A stretch of DNA of 64,000 bases from Halobacillus massiliensis (GCF_900166625.1 NZ_LT800499.1:810512-874511); one strand, 5' to 3'; numbered from the stretch's first letter, positions 1 to 8,456 are shown. The notes: generated by a model from the sequence alone, not told the origin. Program-made: numbers and translations.

Positions 1-1
1 A

Positions 2-967
2 GAGGAGTATGGCAAATATTCAATAGGAAATTTTCTGCAATATAATCCATTAGGAAAACCTCTCTCGGTAACTGCCATTCGGTACATTGGTGTAATGCTG
101 GGACTTGAAGGATTCCCGAACTTTTCATTTGTTGATATATTAACGGATATTATTTATCCGATTTTCAGTGAAACTGTGAATTTTTTAGAAATAGATGGGG
201 GAAATGATCATCTTCCAAAAGCTTTTCTGCCACAGCTTTATCCTAATATTTATTTAAACCAGAAAGTCGAGCGTATTTACCAGAAGCAGAAAGGGGTCAG
301 GGTGCAGACGAGAAACCCACAAACCGGAGAAGTGAGCAATTTCTATGGCGATTATGCAATTGTAACCGTTCCATTTTCTGTCTTTCAATTCGTAGATGTC
401 ATTCCGTATGATTCGATTTCCTTTAAGAAATGGCAGATTATTCGTGAATTAATAAATGTGGCTGCTATGAAAATTGGCATTGAATTTAAAAGCCGTTTTT
501 GGGAGAAAAATCATGCAGGGAATGCAGTTTCAGATCGAACGACACGATTTTCATATGTTCCCAGTCATGGGATTGGTACGCAGGGGCCAGCGGTAATGCT
601 GGCCAGCTATGGATGGGGGGATGATGCGCTCTTATGGTCGAGCACGCCTCCAGAAGTAATGACTCGCGAAGTATTAAGTGACCTGGCTAAAGTTTACGGT
701 ACCATTGTCTATAAGGAATATTTGCAAACAGTTTCTTTTAATTGGAGCCTTAATCCTTTTTCGGCAGGCTGCTTCACTCTTTTTTCTCCGGGACAGGGTA
801 AAGAATTTTTCGATATTATCAAACGTCCTGAAGGAAGGCTGCATTTTGCTGGCGAACACACTTCTTCTTTTCATGGGTGGATTGAAGGAGCGATTGAGTC
901 TGGAATCCGGGCAGCTTATGAGGTGAACGTAAAAGAGTTTATAAAACCGGGTCTCTATTTAAAATAA
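2..967 (+). CDS. Flavin monoamine oxidase family protein (5' end outside window)
   Basis: The frame is open from the first bases of the window to the TAA, so this is the C-terminal 321 residues of a longer gene. It resembles the flavin-containing amine oxidase family, which oxidises amines with FAD and oxygen. The family hallmark near the C-terminus is visible: LHFAGEHTSSFHGWIEGA, which contacts the FAD, followed by a helix ESGIRAAYEV. The N-terminal Rossmann GxGxxG motif must lie upstream of the window. The first internal ATG at 95 is unlikely to be the real start, because the upstream codons also read as sensible protein. The substrate cannot be told from sequence. Confidence 0.85.
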   Translation, partial: EEYGKYSIGNFLQYNPLGKPLSVTAIRYIGVMLGLEGFPNFSFVDILTDIIYPIFSETVNFLEIDGGNDHLPKAFLPQLYPNIYLNQKVERIYQKQKGVRVQTRNPQTGEVSNFYGDYAIVTVPFSVFQFVDVIPYDSISFKKWQIIRELINVAAMKIGIEFKSRFWEKNHAGNAVSDRTTRFSYVPSHGIGTQGPAVMLASYGWGDDALLWSSTPPEVMTREVLSDLAKVYGTIVYKEYLQTVSFNWSLNPFSAGCFTLFSPGQGKEFFDIIKRPEGRLHFAGEHTSSFHGWIEGAIESGIRAAYEVNVKEFIKPGLYLK

Positions 968-1033
968 AATGCTTAAAATTTTGCTACTGTGGGTAATTAT
1001 TTAAATATAATAATTACATAGCAGGAGGACATC

Positions 1034-1210
1034 ATGTTTAGCTTAGAAGTAGGAAGTCTATTAAAGAGTCGATGTAAGAGTTGTTACCACAATGAAATGC
1101 AGGTTATAAAAATCATTCCAAAAGAATTCACGAGAAGAGTAGCTTTCGTTGTATGGATGCAGTGCCCTGAATGCGGGCAGAACGACAACAGCCTCACACA
1201 AATAAGATAA
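1034..1210 (+). CDS. Small CxxC/CxxC zinc-ribbon-like protein (58 aa)
   Basis: A 58-residue frame begins with ATG 7 bases after a strong AGGAGG-type ribosome binding site and ends in TAA. It holds two cysteine pairs, CKSC near residue 14 and CPEC near residue 45, spaced as in a zinc ribbon; the second reads CPECGQN. This is the pattern of small zinc-finger proteins, which often bind nucleic acid or partner proteins, but no specific family is recognised. It sits alone between the amine oxidase gene and a hairpin terminator. Coding status rests on the ribosome binding site and the paired cysteines. Confidence 0.6.
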   Translation: MFSLEVGSLLKSRCKSCYHNEMQVIKIIPKEFTRRVAFVVWMQCPECGQNDNSLTQIR

Positions 1211-1236
1211 TCAAAAAACTATATAGACCAAACAAA

Positions 1237-1272
1237 AAAGACACACTATGAGGATTGTCATAGGGTGTCTTT
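1237..1272 (+). terminator. Hairpin terminator after the zinc-ribbon gene
   Basis: AAAGACACACTATGA pairs with TCATAGGGTGTCTTT with one mismatch around a 6-base loop. Confidence 0.6.
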
Positions 1273-1344
1273 CTCATTTGCCACGTTTTTAAATGGTGTG
1301 TAGTGGGAATGGATTACTTAAATACTACTGCAAGGAGCTGTATA

Positions 1345-1491
1345 ATGATTTCACACCATGAGAAGCTCCTATTTGAGAGGGAGAGGTATAGGCTGCTTTT
1401 ACTTCTGTCTCAGACATGTGACAGAGACAGTTGTGAAATGCTGGAAGGACAAATTGACTGGTTTAAGGAAGTGCTAGAAAAAGAGGAATGA
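1345..1491 (+). CDS. Small charged hypothetical protein (48 aa)
   Basis: The longer frame opens at 1303, but AAGGAG lies 7 bases before the ATG at 1345, so that start is preferred. The product is a 48-residue, mostly helical, acidic protein (starts MISHHEKLLFERERY) with two cysteines. Its size and predicted two-helix character recall Spo0E-like small regulators, but the SQELD signature of that family is not present, so no function is assigned. The stop codon lies in the 5' arm of a terminator hairpin. Confidence 0.45.
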   Translation: MISHHEKLLFERERYRLLLLLSQTCDRDSCEMLEGQIDWFKEVLEKEE

Positions 1492-1514
1492 TTTCCACTC
1501 ATTCCTCTTTTTTT
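1481..1514 (+). terminator. Hairpin terminator with T-run
   Basis: AAGAGGAATGA and TCATTCCTCTT form a perfect 11-bp stem followed by T7. It overlaps the last codons of the 48-aa gene. Confidence 0.8.
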
Positions 1515-1618
1515 AGCGCTTTGTTATGTAAGTTTTGAGGTGAAACCAATTTATTACCTATTTCGTAAATAAGTAAAAGACGAAAGTGATCATTTTTTGT
1601 AATAGACCGAATTTGCTA

Positions 1619-1810
1619 TCAATCAGTGAATAACTGGAGGAGGACAAAGGCCATTAATGGAATAGCTATTCCTACACCTCTATAAATAAGCAGTTGATTT
1701 TCAGTAACTTTTTCTCCTTTTTGCTCCTTCCAGGCCGGATAAAAAAATCCAAGCACCCAGGCAGAGGTTAGGGTGATAGACATGATGATTGTTCCTACCA
1801 CAAAAAACAT
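1619..1810 (-). CDS. Small membrane protein with two TM segments (63 aa)
   Basis: On the minus strand an AAGGAAGGTG ribosome binding site lies just before the ATG at 1810, so the 25 residues of open frame upstream of it are left out. The 63-residue product starts MFFVVGTIIM and has two hydrophobic segments, about residues 1-23 and 44-62, separated by a charged loop (KEQKGEKVTENQ). It is probably an integral membrane protein. No family is recognised, and it stands as a single gene downstream of the alcohol dehydrogenase gene. Confidence 0.55.
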   Translation of the reverse strand: MFFVVGTIIMSITLTSAWVLGFFYPAWKEQKGEKVTENQLLIYRGVGIAIPLMAFVLLQLFTD

Positions 1811-1965
1811 AGAAGCACCTTCCTTAGTATGAAAATACCCTATAGGACTAAAAGAAAACAGCTTTGCTGCCATTATTGTGGCCATATATTTTGTAGGGAA
1901 CTTTATTACTGTTTTTATTACCAGTCTCTCGTTAATACTTCATCTAAATGAGACTGCGAGTATTT

Positions 1966-1995
1966 TAAACGGTGGCCCTACAAGGGCCACCCTGG
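1966..1995 (-). terminator. Hairpin terminator of the alcohol dehydrogenase gene
   Basis: GGTGGCCC and GGGCCACC form an 8-bp GC-rich stem about 15 bases after the stop codon. The T-run is short, so termination efficiency is uncertain. Confidence 0.55.
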
Positions 1996-2005
1996 GAGAT
2001 TCAAA

Positions 2006-3046
2006 TTAAATGGTGCTCGTATCAATAACAAAGCGATATTTCACATCTGAAGCTAAAACTCTTTCATAAGCTTCGTCAATTTGATCGGCATCAATGATTT
2101 CAATATTAGGGGCAATCTGATGTTCAGCGCAAAAATCGAGCATTTCCTGAGTCTCACGGATGCCGCCGATCATTGAACCTGCAAATGAACGGCGATGACC
2201 GATAAGGGAAAATACATTTACGGGTAATGGTTCAGCAGGTGCTCCCACATTTACAAGAGTTCCCTCTAATGTTAGCAGGGAGAGATACTCATTAATGTCA
2301 ATACTGGCACTTACTGTGTTAATGATGAGATCAAAGGTACCCGCAAGTTTTTCGAAGGTCTCAGGCTCACTTGTAGCATAGTAGCCTTCTGCACCGAATT
2401 GTAAGCCATCTTCTTTTTTATTCAATGTCCTTGAAAGGACGCTGACTTCTGCACCCATAGCATGTGCGATCTTAACAGCCATATGACCAAGACCTCCCAT
2501 ACCGACAACAGCTACTTTTTTGCCTGGGCCAGCGTTCCAATGATGTAGTGGTGAATAGGTAGTAATCCCTGCACAAAGTAACGGAGCTGCGGCATCAAGC
2601 TCGATGTTATCTGGAATTTTAACTACAAAATCCTCGGTTACGACAATATGTGTAGAGTAACCGCCTTGAGTCGGCTCTCCGTATTTGTCGACACCGGCAT
2701 AAGTAGGAACATTTCCTTTCAAGCAGTATTGCTCTTCTCCTTTACGGCAGTTTTCACATTCTCCACAAGAGTCGACCATACAGCCAACCCCGACACGGTC
2801 TCCTACCTTATACTTTGTAACGTTCGGTCCTGCCTCTGTAACGATACCTGCAATTTCATGACCGGGTACGAGAGGGTAATTTACAGGACCCCAGTCCCCG
2901 TGTGCTGTATGGATATCTGAGTGGCAGATACCTGCATATTTAATTTCAATAAGCACATCCTGTGAATCAAGGTCACGACGTTTAATTTCAGCGGCTCGAA
3001 AGGACTTATCGGGTCCGTCAACCGCGCGGGCTTTAACATTTACCAT
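2006..3046 (-). CDS. Zinc-dependent alcohol dehydrogenase, YahK/AdhA-like
   Basis: This is a 346-residue medium-chain dehydrogenase that should interconvert alcohols and aldehydes with NAD(P)H in the cytosol. Catalytic zinc ligands are visible as Cys41 and the GHE motif at 62-64, with Cys158 as the third. The structural zinc ligands are the four cysteines at 94, 97, 100 and 108. The nucleotide-binding loop GMGGLG is at 182-187. The start was set at the ATG at 3046, 9 bases after GGAGG; an in-frame extension of 10 residues has no ribosome binding site. A MerR gene lies divergently upstream and a MerR-type promoter precedes this gene, so induction by an aldehyde or electrophile is likely (AdhR-like). 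Substrate unknown. Confidence 0.9.
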   Translation of the reverse strand: MVNVKARAVDGPDKSFRAAEIKRRDLDSQDVLIEIKYAGICHSDIHTAHGDWGPVNYPLVPGHEIAGIVTEAGPNVTKYKVGDRVGVGCMVDSCGECENCRKGEEQYCLKGNVPTYAGVDKYGEPTQGGYSTHIVVTEDFVVKIPDNIELDAAAPLLCAGITTYSPLHHWNAGPGKKVAVVGMGGLGHMAVKIAHAMGAEVSVLSRTLNKKEDGLQFGAEGYYATSEPETFEKLAGTFDLIINTVSASIDINEYLSLLTLEGTLVNVGAPAEPLPVNVFSLIGHRRSFAGSMIGGIRETQEMLDFCAEHQIAPNIEIIDADQIDEAYERVLASDVKYRFVIDTSTI

Positions 3047-3117
3047 GTAAAAAAACCTCCAATAAGTAGTTTTCAAGAGAAGTATTATTTCTCATACTTT
3101 TATTCTCCTGTAAAACA

Positions 3118-3148
3118 ATGGTACGCCTTATAGTTAACTCTAGGTCAA
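3118..3148 (-). promoter_or_regulatory. MerR-type promoter with 19-bp spacer for the alcohol dehydrogenase gene
   Basis: On the minus strand TTGACC (-35, 3143-3148) and TACCAT (-10, 3118-3123) are separated by exactly 19 bp. The spacer contains AGTTAACT, a palindromic centre. Overlong spacers with a dyad operator are the hallmark of promoters activated by MerR-family proteins through DNA distortion. The divergent MerR gene at 3303 is the natural regulator. Confidence 0.8.
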
Positions 3149-3302
3149 GGAATTAACTTGGAAAATTCTTTTCCCAGCACATTAGAAATCTCAGATTCTA
3201 TCCCTTCGCGATTTTGACTTTTAAATAAGGGCCATGGTAAGATTCTGCCAAATCATAGAGTTCTCTCGAGGTCTATATTATAAAGAATAAAGGAGATAAT
3301 AC

Positions 3303-3719
3303 ATGAAAACATATTCGATCAGTGAAGTCGCCAAGGAGTTAAATCTGACTGTATATACTTTGCGCTATTATGATAAGGAGGGACTTATGCCCTTTGTGGA
3401 AAGATCAGGGAACGGAACAAGATTGTTTAAAGAATCGGATATTGGTGCATTAAAAATAATAGAATGTCTTAAATCTACCGGAATGCCTATTAAGGAGATT
3501 AAAACTTTTATAGATTGGTGTTCAGAGGGTGATGGCACTTTACAGCAGAGGTATGACATGTTTATGGAAAGAAAAGCCGATGTGGAAGCACAGATGGAAG
3601 AATTAAAGAAGACGATGGAAGTTATTGAGCATAAATGCCTGTACTATAAGACGGCGCTGGAGGCCGGGACAGAGGATATTCATAAGCACGTTCATATTGG
3701 AAATTCTGTTAAAAATTAA
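3303..3719 (+). CDS. MerR family transcriptional regulator (AdhR-like)
   Basis: A 138-residue protein with the MerR N-terminal winged helix: YSISEVAKELNLTVYTLRYY at residues 3-22, then the wing. The middle forms a long dimerisation helix and one cysteine occurs near residue 57 and another near 112. It starts 8 bases after AAAGGAG. It is divergent from the alcohol dehydrogenase gene and probably activates it through the 19-bp-spacer promoter at 3118-3148. The cysteines could sense aldehydes as in AdhR, but this is inference. Confidence 0.88.
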   Translation: MKTYSISEVAKELNLTVYTLRYYDKEGLMPFVERSGNGTRLFKESDIGALKIIECLKSTGMPIKEIKTFIDWCSEGDGTLQQRYDMFMERKADVEAQMEELKKTMEVIEHKCLYYKTALEAGTEDIHKHVHIGNSVKN

Positions 3720-3725
3720 TACAAT

Positions 3726-3766
3726 TAAAAAACACTCCCTGCCTAAGATAGGAAGGGAGTGTTTGA
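3726..3766. terminator. Bidirectional terminator between merR and ulaA
   Basis: AAACACTCCCT (3730-3740) pairs with AGGGAGTGTTT (3754-3764), flanked by an A-run on one side and T's on the other. It can serve both convergent genes. Confidence 0.8.
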
Positions 3767-3771
3767 ATGGA

Positions 3772-5139
3772 TTAAGCGGCATCTGAATCGTCTTCTATTT
3801 TTTTGGTTTTTGACTTAAAGCCGAGAAAGAATGGGATAGCCAGGATTAGAAGGACCGCCGTGATCACTGTGATATTAGAAGCGACCATATTAATCAGGTT
3901 ACCAAGGATAATTCCGACAACAGCGAAGTCGGCATCCCCGAATGTTGTTCCCTGGAATCCTAGAGAACCTAGGACTGGTAATAACAGGGCTGGCAGGAAG
4001 CTGATCATAACACCGTTTGCCATAGAACCGATGATGGCTCCTCTTCGGCCGCCGGTTGCGTTACCGAAGACACCTGCAGCTGCCCCTGTGAAGAAGTGAG
4101 GAACTAGTCCGGGCACGATGACTTTTAGTCCGAGTAAAGGTAAGAACAGCATACTGACAAGTCCAGCGATAAAGCTGCAAAGAAAGCCAATGATGACAGC
4201 GTTTCCAGCGAATGGAAAAATGGCTGGACAATCAAGTGCTGGTTTAGCGTTAGGGACGATTTTGTCTGCAATCCCTTTGAAGGCAGGAACAATCTCACCA
4301 AGGAGCATACGTACACCCGCTAAGATAATATATACACCAGCAGCAAATGTAAGACCCTGCATAAAGGAAAAGACGAGGAAATTCTGTCCGCCGCTTAATT
4401 CTCCTTCAACGAAGGCGGGTCCTGCTGCACCGGCGACGACAAAGAAGAGGATAACCATAGTTAAGGAGACTGAAACAGATGTGTCTCTAAGAAAACTGAG
4501 GGATTTTGGTACTTTGATTTCCTCTGTTGATCTCGATCCTTTTCCTACTTTTTCTCCAACGTAGGCAGAGACTAAATAACCGAAAGATCCGAAATGACCG
4601 ATGGCAAAGTCATCTGATCCTGTTATTTTACGTGTGAAAGGCTGGAGCATAGCAGGGAATAGGACCATAAGTGCTCCTAAAATAACGGCGCCAAAAATGA
4701 TCATCGGTACACCGGAAAATCCTCCAGTGGTCAAGATAACAGAAATGAGACAGGCCATGAACATCGTGTGGTGTCCAGTTAAAAAGATATATTTAAAAGG
4801 ACTGATTCTGGCAAGCAGTATATTGACAACCATTCCGAAGAGCATGATCATCGCTGTCTCTGTACCAAAGGTTTCCTGGGCGAGTGCTACAATTGCCTCA
4901 TTGTTAGGAATGACCCCATCAACAGCGAAGGCTTCATTAAACATGCTCGTGAATTGACCGAGGGACTGGACGAGTACATTGGCCCCGGCCCCAAGAATTA
5001 CAAAGCCCATTACAGTTTTTAATGTACCGGAAACAACATCTCCGGAATTTTTGCGTTGTACTAGGAGTCCGACGAGAGCGAATAGGCCGACAAGGATAGC
5101 TGGGGTTCCTAAAACATCCTTCATTATTAAATCAATCAT
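3772..5139 (-). CDS. ulaA: PTS ascorbate-type transporter subunit IIC (UlaA-like)
   Basis: A 455-residue polytopic membrane protein with about 10-11 hydrophobic segments, of the SgaT/UlaA type. It is the permease of an L-ascorbate-type phosphotransferase system that imports and phosphorylates its substrate. Family features include the N-terminal IMKDVLGTPAILVGLFALVG and the conserved loop SPFKYIFLTGHHTMFMACL. It begins 7 bases after AAGGAG and lies directly behind the IIB gene in one operon. No ascorbate catabolic genes (UlaG, D, E, F types) lie nearby, so the true substrate may be ascorbate or another sugar acid. Confidence 0.9.
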   Translation of the reverse strand: MIDLIMKDVLGTPAILVGLFALVGLLVQRKNSGDVVSGTLKTVMGFVILGAGANVLVQSLGQFTSMFNEAFAVDGVIPNNEAIVALAQETFGTETAMIMLFGMVVNILLARISPFKYIFLTGHHTMFMACLISVILTTGGFSGVPMIIFGAVILGALMVLFPAMLQPFTRKITGSDDFAIGHFGSFGYLVSAYVGEKVGKGSRSTEEIKVPKSLSFLRDTSVSVSLTMVILFFVVAGAAGPAFVEGELSGGQNFLVFSFMQGLTFAAGVYIILAGVRMLLGEIVPAFKGIADKIVPNAKPALDCPAIFPFAGNAVIIGFLCSFIAGLVSMLFLPLLGLKVIVPGLVPHFFTGAAAGVFGNATGGRRGAIIGSMANGVMISFLPALLLPVLGSLGFQGTTFGDADFAVVGIILGNLINMVASNITVITAVLLILAIPFFLGFKSKTKKIEDDSDAA

Positions 5140-5168
5140 GGTGATCGCTCCTTTTTATTATTGTAAAT

Positions 5169-5435
5169 TTAGATATTTTGTTCTAAAGCTTCGCGAAGTT
5201 CATTTTTATCCATCAAGTTCCTAAGCTTCACAACATTTTTATTTCCATCTTCAAGACTTCCTACAATATCTTCTGATCCTAAATAGAGGTCAGCCTGCTC
5301 GCTTTTGGCTGTCGTTAAGTCTGTGTGAGAAACTTCCGCCTCTTTTCCCATTTCCTTTAGAGCTGCTTTTACATTCATTTCAACGATCATACTGCTTCCT
5401 AAACCATTTCCACATACCACTAATACTTTTTTCAT
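5169..5435 (-). CDS. ulaB: PTS ascorbate-type subunit IIB (UlaB-like)
   Basis: An 88-residue cytosolic phosphotransfer protein. The phosphorylated cysteine is Cys8 in VVCGNGLGSSM, the P-loop of SgaB/UlaB-type IIB proteins. It accepts phosphate from a IIA domain and passes it to substrate bound to the IIC protein. It starts 8 bases after AAGGAGG, between the regulator and ulaA. No separate IIA gene is present in the operon; the only IIA-like domain is the C-terminus of the neighbouring regulator. Confidence 0.9.
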   Translation of the reverse strand: MKKVLVVCGNGLGSSMIVEMNVKAALKEMGKEAEVSHTDLTTAKSEQADLYLGSEDIVGSLEDGNKNVVKLRNLMDKNELREALEQNI

Positions 5436-5454
5436 AATAATTCCTCCTTATTTT

Positions 5455-7566
5455 TTAAACTTCGACAGATTGATAGATTAAATCTAAAACGGTTTGGCTG
5501 TCGTTTGCTGAGATTAATTTCTTAATATTTTCTTCATCTGATAACAGTTCTGTAAGCTGTGCTAATGCTTTTAAGTGGGTTTGATTGTCTATCGCTGCCA
5601 GCACAATGATTAACTGGGCGCGATGCTTTTCTTTTTCAGAAAAATATACAGGATCTTTCAGTCTGAGAAAACTCATTCCAAGCTGCTCGACACCGGCTTC
5701 AGGCCGTGCATGAGGGATAGCGATGTTTGGCGCAATGACAATATATGGTCCTAGTTCATTCACATTATCAATCATGGCCTGCACATATTGAGGGTGAATC
5801 GATTGCTGATCGATCAAAGGCTGGGCAGCTGTTTTGATGGCTTCCTCCCAGTTCGACACATTGTCTTTAAATTGGATAGTTTTTTCTGTTAATAATTCAT
5901 TGAGCATAGGCTTTTTAAGCTCCTTTTTTCTCGGAGAATTTTGATTTAAAAGATAAGCTAAATCTTGTTTGAGCTCTTCTTTCTGGTGGATCGTTGCATA
6001 GCGGGTGATCACATCCATCAGCTGATCGGTTAGATCTTTTTCAGATGGTTTTGCATCAAAAAGCTTATTCATTTGCTGGATAACCCGTTCTTTTTCGATG
6101 TTGGTCAGAATAGCTGGTACATGGACAACTGGGATGTCCTTCGGTTTTATATAATTTGTTGAAAAAATAACGTCTGCTTCATGATGGCCATTTTGAAATT
6201 CTCTCATGGATAGTGTCGTAATGACTTCTAATCCGGCAATCAAGTTCTCGAGCTGGGTCCGAAGCATGTTGGATGTACCAATCCCGTTTTCACAAACGAT
6301 GATAGCTCGGAGCTTTGGCTCTACCTGCTTCTTTTCTTTCGTAAGCCATCCACCGAAGTGTAAAGTAATGTAAGCAGCTTCTTCATCGGGAATCGGTTTT
6401 CCAACATACAGTTCCAGGTGGCGCATGACACGCTTCGTCAAATGGAAAATGTCTGGATAGGTTTCCTGAATGGTGGCCGCCAGATCGTTTGCAATCTGCA
6501 CCCCATACTTCAGTCTGTAATAGGTCGGCTTAATATGGGAAATTAAGTTTTCCTGTAGTCCTTCTTTGTCATCGAAGACTACACAGGAATACAGTTGAAA
6601 ATCAGCGATCATCCGGTGAACGACTTCTTTAAGCCCAGACAGTTCTCGCTCGGTATAACGGCTGAAATCATCATGATGGACTTTAGAACCCAACAGGTTC
6701 ATGGTAATAAAGCACACTTCATCTTCCGGGAAGGCAGTTCCCAATTGGTTTTCCAGTCTTTTTGTAATAAGCAAGGAAGCTTGATAAGCTTTTGTTTGCT
6801 TGAGAACCTGTTTTTCCGCAGGCTGCACAGAAATAATCTCCTGTAACTCAATTCGCCTTATAATTACAAGGATCTGTAAAGAAAGAATCTCAACCATTTC
6901 ATCTGTCAGCGTTAATCCAAGTTCTCTTTCAGCTTCGAAAAGCAAGTGGCTGACTAATAGCTTCTGATCGGTTTCCTCTGATGAGGTATAGGCTTCCGGC
7001 TGAATCATCTTGTGAACTTCATTTTTTACGTTCAGCCAATCAGGATTCGAAAAGATTGTGGCCAGAATATTGGAAAGCATTGTTCGCTTCGCTTCCTCCG
7101 GCCCTTTCAATCGGTAACCTGAGCCTTTCTTGTAGTACAACTGCAAACCAGCTTGATTGAATTCCTGCTTGATCTTTTTAAGGGCCTTGACTATTGTTCC
7201 GCGACTCATACTCGTAAGATCCATAAAGCTTTGCATCGAGGCGTCTCGTTCCTCTAATAGAACTTTCGCTTTTATGAGCACCTCGCGTTCCTGCTTGGAT
7301 AACTGGTATTGCCAATCCTCAAAACTCTGATCTTTATGAAGTGTCAGCTTTGATTTTGAAGACTCTGGTAAAAATAATCCTACTCCATGTTTACTTTCTA
7401 TAGGCTCCAGCTTCATCGTCTGCAGCCAATCGTTGATCTGGTCAATATCATAATAAATGGTGCGCTGAGATACATTTATTTTTGAAACTAGTACTTTAGC
7501 AGGTATAGGCTCTGTTGACTGTTGAATGATGGATAATAGATGTGCACGTCTTTTATCCAGTACCAT
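5455..7566 (-). CDS. BglG/MtlR-type PRD transcriptional regulator with IIB-like and IIA domains
   Basis: A 703-residue regulator with winged-helix DNA-binding domains (about 1-65 and 95-150) and two PTS regulation domains (about 195-300 and 310-405; His344 and His403 are candidate phosphorylation sites). A IIB-like domain follows, with Cys425 in CENGIGTSN, and a C-terminal IIA domain with His619 in IPHARPEAG. Such proteins are DNA-binding activators whose activity is set by phosphorylation from HPr and PTS proteins. It is first in an operon with ulaB and ulaA and starts after GAGGGGG. Because no stand-alone IIA exists here, its IIA domain might also feed UlaB. Two 29-bp direct repeats around its promoter are likely operators. 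Confidence 0.88.
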   Translation of the reverse strand: MVLDKRRAHLLSIIQQSTEPIPAKVLVSKINVSQRTIYYDIDQINDWLQTMKLEPIESKHGVGLFLPESSKSKLTLHKDQSFEDWQYQLSKQEREVLIKAKVLLEERDASMQSFMDLTSMSRGTIVKALKKIKQEFNQAGLQLYYKKGSGYRLKGPEEAKRTMLSNILATIFSNPDWLNVKNEVHKMIQPEAYTSSEETDQKLLVSHLLFEAERELGLTLTDEMVEILSLQILVIIRRIELQEIISVQPAEKQVLKQTKAYQASLLITKRLENQLGTAFPEDEVCFITMNLLGSKVHHDDFSRYTERELSGLKEVVHRMIADFQLYSCVVFDDKEGLQENLISHIKPTYYRLKYGVQIANDLAATIQETYPDIFHLTKRVMRHLELYVGKPIPDEEAAYITLHFGGWLTKEKKQVEPKLRAIIVCENGIGTSNMLRTQLENLIAGLEVITTLSMREFQNGHHEADVIFSTNYIKPKDIPVVHVPAILTNIEKERVIQQMNKLFDAKPSEKDLTDQLMDVITRYATIHQKEELKQDLAYLLNQNSPRKKELKKPMLNELLTEKTIQFKDNVSNWEEAIKTAAQPLIDQQSIHPQYVQAMIDNVNELGPYIVIAPNIAIPHARPEAGVEQLGMSFLRLKDPVYFSEKEKHRAQLIIVLAAIDNQTHLKALAQLTELLSDEENIKKLISANDSQTVLDLIYQSVEV

Positions 7567-7599
7567 AGGGATCCCCCTCGTTTTATCTCATAGGTGTAA

Positions 7600-7628
7600 G
7601 TTTTTGCAAGATTATACAGTTGGGAATG
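7600..7628. repeat. 29-bp direct repeat, copy 1 (candidate regulator site)
   Basis: It shares GTTTTTGCAA, then ACAGTTGGGA and a final TG, with copy 2 exactly 110 bp away, in the same orientation. This copy lies between the predicted promoter and the regulator gene. Confidence 0.7.
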
Positions 7629-7649
7629 TGATGATCATCTTATGAATCT

Positions 7650-7679
7650 ATTATATACGCATTCTATGGATAATGTAAG
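7650..7679 (-). promoter_or_regulatory. Predicted promoter of the PTS operon
   Basis: On the minus strand a perfect TATAAT (7650-7655) is preceded at 18 bp by CTTACA (4 of 6 matches to TTGACA). It sits between the two 29-bp direct repeats. The weak -35 fits an activated promoter. Confidence 0.5.
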
Positions 7680-7709
7680 GGGTTTCACTGTACAGACTTT
7701 GTATCTAGT

Positions 7710-7738
7710 GTTTTTGCAAAAGTGAACAGTTGGGATTG
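7710..7738. repeat. 29-bp direct repeat, copy 2 (candidate activator site)
   Basis: Same sequence as copy 1 apart from the 6-base centre and one base near the end. It lies about 70-95 bp upstream of the predicted start of PTS transcription, a usual activator position for MtlR-type proteins. Confidence 0.7.
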
Positions 7739-7806
7739 GGCTAATCACAATAATTGTCCTACAGGTAATAAGGGGCTTTGATTTATATGATTTATCATGT
7801 TAAATT

Positions 7807-7822
7807 TAGAATGATCGTTCTA
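7807..7822. promoter_or_regulatory. TetR-type operator upstream of the TetR gene
   Basis: TAGAATGATCGTTCTA is a near-perfect 16-bp palindrome (one mismatched pair). The same core recurs before the MFS gene at 8457. TAGAAT inside it can also act as a -10 box. Confidence 0.75.
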
Positions 7823-7838
7823 CATAAGGAGGGACTGC

Positions 7839-8384
7839 ATGAAAAAGTCTAAGAAAAAAGAAGATATTATAAACACAGCTCAAAACTTGTTTTATCAGCA
7901 CGGCTTTCATGCGATTGGAATAAAAAATATTCTTGAGCAGGCCGGAGTAGCAACAATGACAATGTACTATCATTTCAAATCAAAGGAAGAGCTCATTAAG
8001 GAAATTTTGCTGCAAAGGGAAGATAAATACTTTCAGTTGCTAGAGGCAAGGATTCATAAAGAAAAGGGCATCGAGCACTATATATACTCTCTGATTGAAG
8101 CCCATCTTGAATGGATGGAAAAAGAGGGTTACAATGGCTGTTTATTTTTAAGAGCTAAGCAGGAATACGAGGGTGTTAACGAAGAGATCGCCTCACTAAG
8201 CAAAGAACATAAAACAAGACTCATTCATAAAATTGAGCAGGACTTAACGCTTTTCGGTTCTCCAAAACCTCTCAGTGTGCAGCTGGCTGTTGTACTGGAG
8301 GGAATTACATCGATGGTGCAAATACTTGAACTAGAGCAAGTGAAAGCCAGTGCTTTTGCTTTAGCGAAAAATATTCAGGTTTAG
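7839..8384 (+). CDS. TetR/AcrR family transcriptional regulator
   Basis: A 181-residue regulator. The N-terminal helix-turn-helix is visible at about residues 10-50 (ending TMTMYYHFKSKEELIKEIL), followed by a helical ligand-binding domain. It starts 6 bases after AAGGAGG. An operator palindrome precedes it and an identical core precedes the downstream MFS gene, which argues that it represses both itself and the transporter. The inducer is unknown but is probably a compound the transporter exports. Confidence 0.88.
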   Translation: MKKSKKKEDIINTAQNLFYQHGFHAIGIKNILEQAGVATMTMYYHFKSKEELIKEILLQREDKYFQLLEARIHKEKGIEHYIYSLIEAHLEWMEKEGYNGCLFLRAKQEYEGVNEEIASLSKEHKTRLIHKIEQDLTLFGSPKPLSVQLAVVLEGITSMVQILELEQVKASAFALAKNIQV

Positions 8385-8394
8385 GGAAATTGAT

Positions 8395-8442
8395 AGATAG
8401 GGAGAATAGCGCAGAAGATGGCGCTGATATTCCCTATTTTTA
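8395..8442 (+). terminator. Terminator between TetR and MFS genes
   Basis: An interrupted stem, ATAGGGA/TCCCTAT outside and AGCGC/GCGCT inside, is followed by a T-rich run. It separates the two genes, so the MFS gene needs its own promoter. Confidence 0.6.
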
Positions 8443-8456
8443 TTTTATACATTTGT

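Noticed and set aside
1345..1491. Spo0E-like phosphatase
   Set aside because: Length and helicity fit, but the SQELD-type signature is missing.
4118..4564. Long open frames antisense to the PTS permease gene (3803-4564, 4601-4957)
   Set aside because: They mirror the codon structure of ulaA on the other strand, lack ribosome binding sites and resemble no family.
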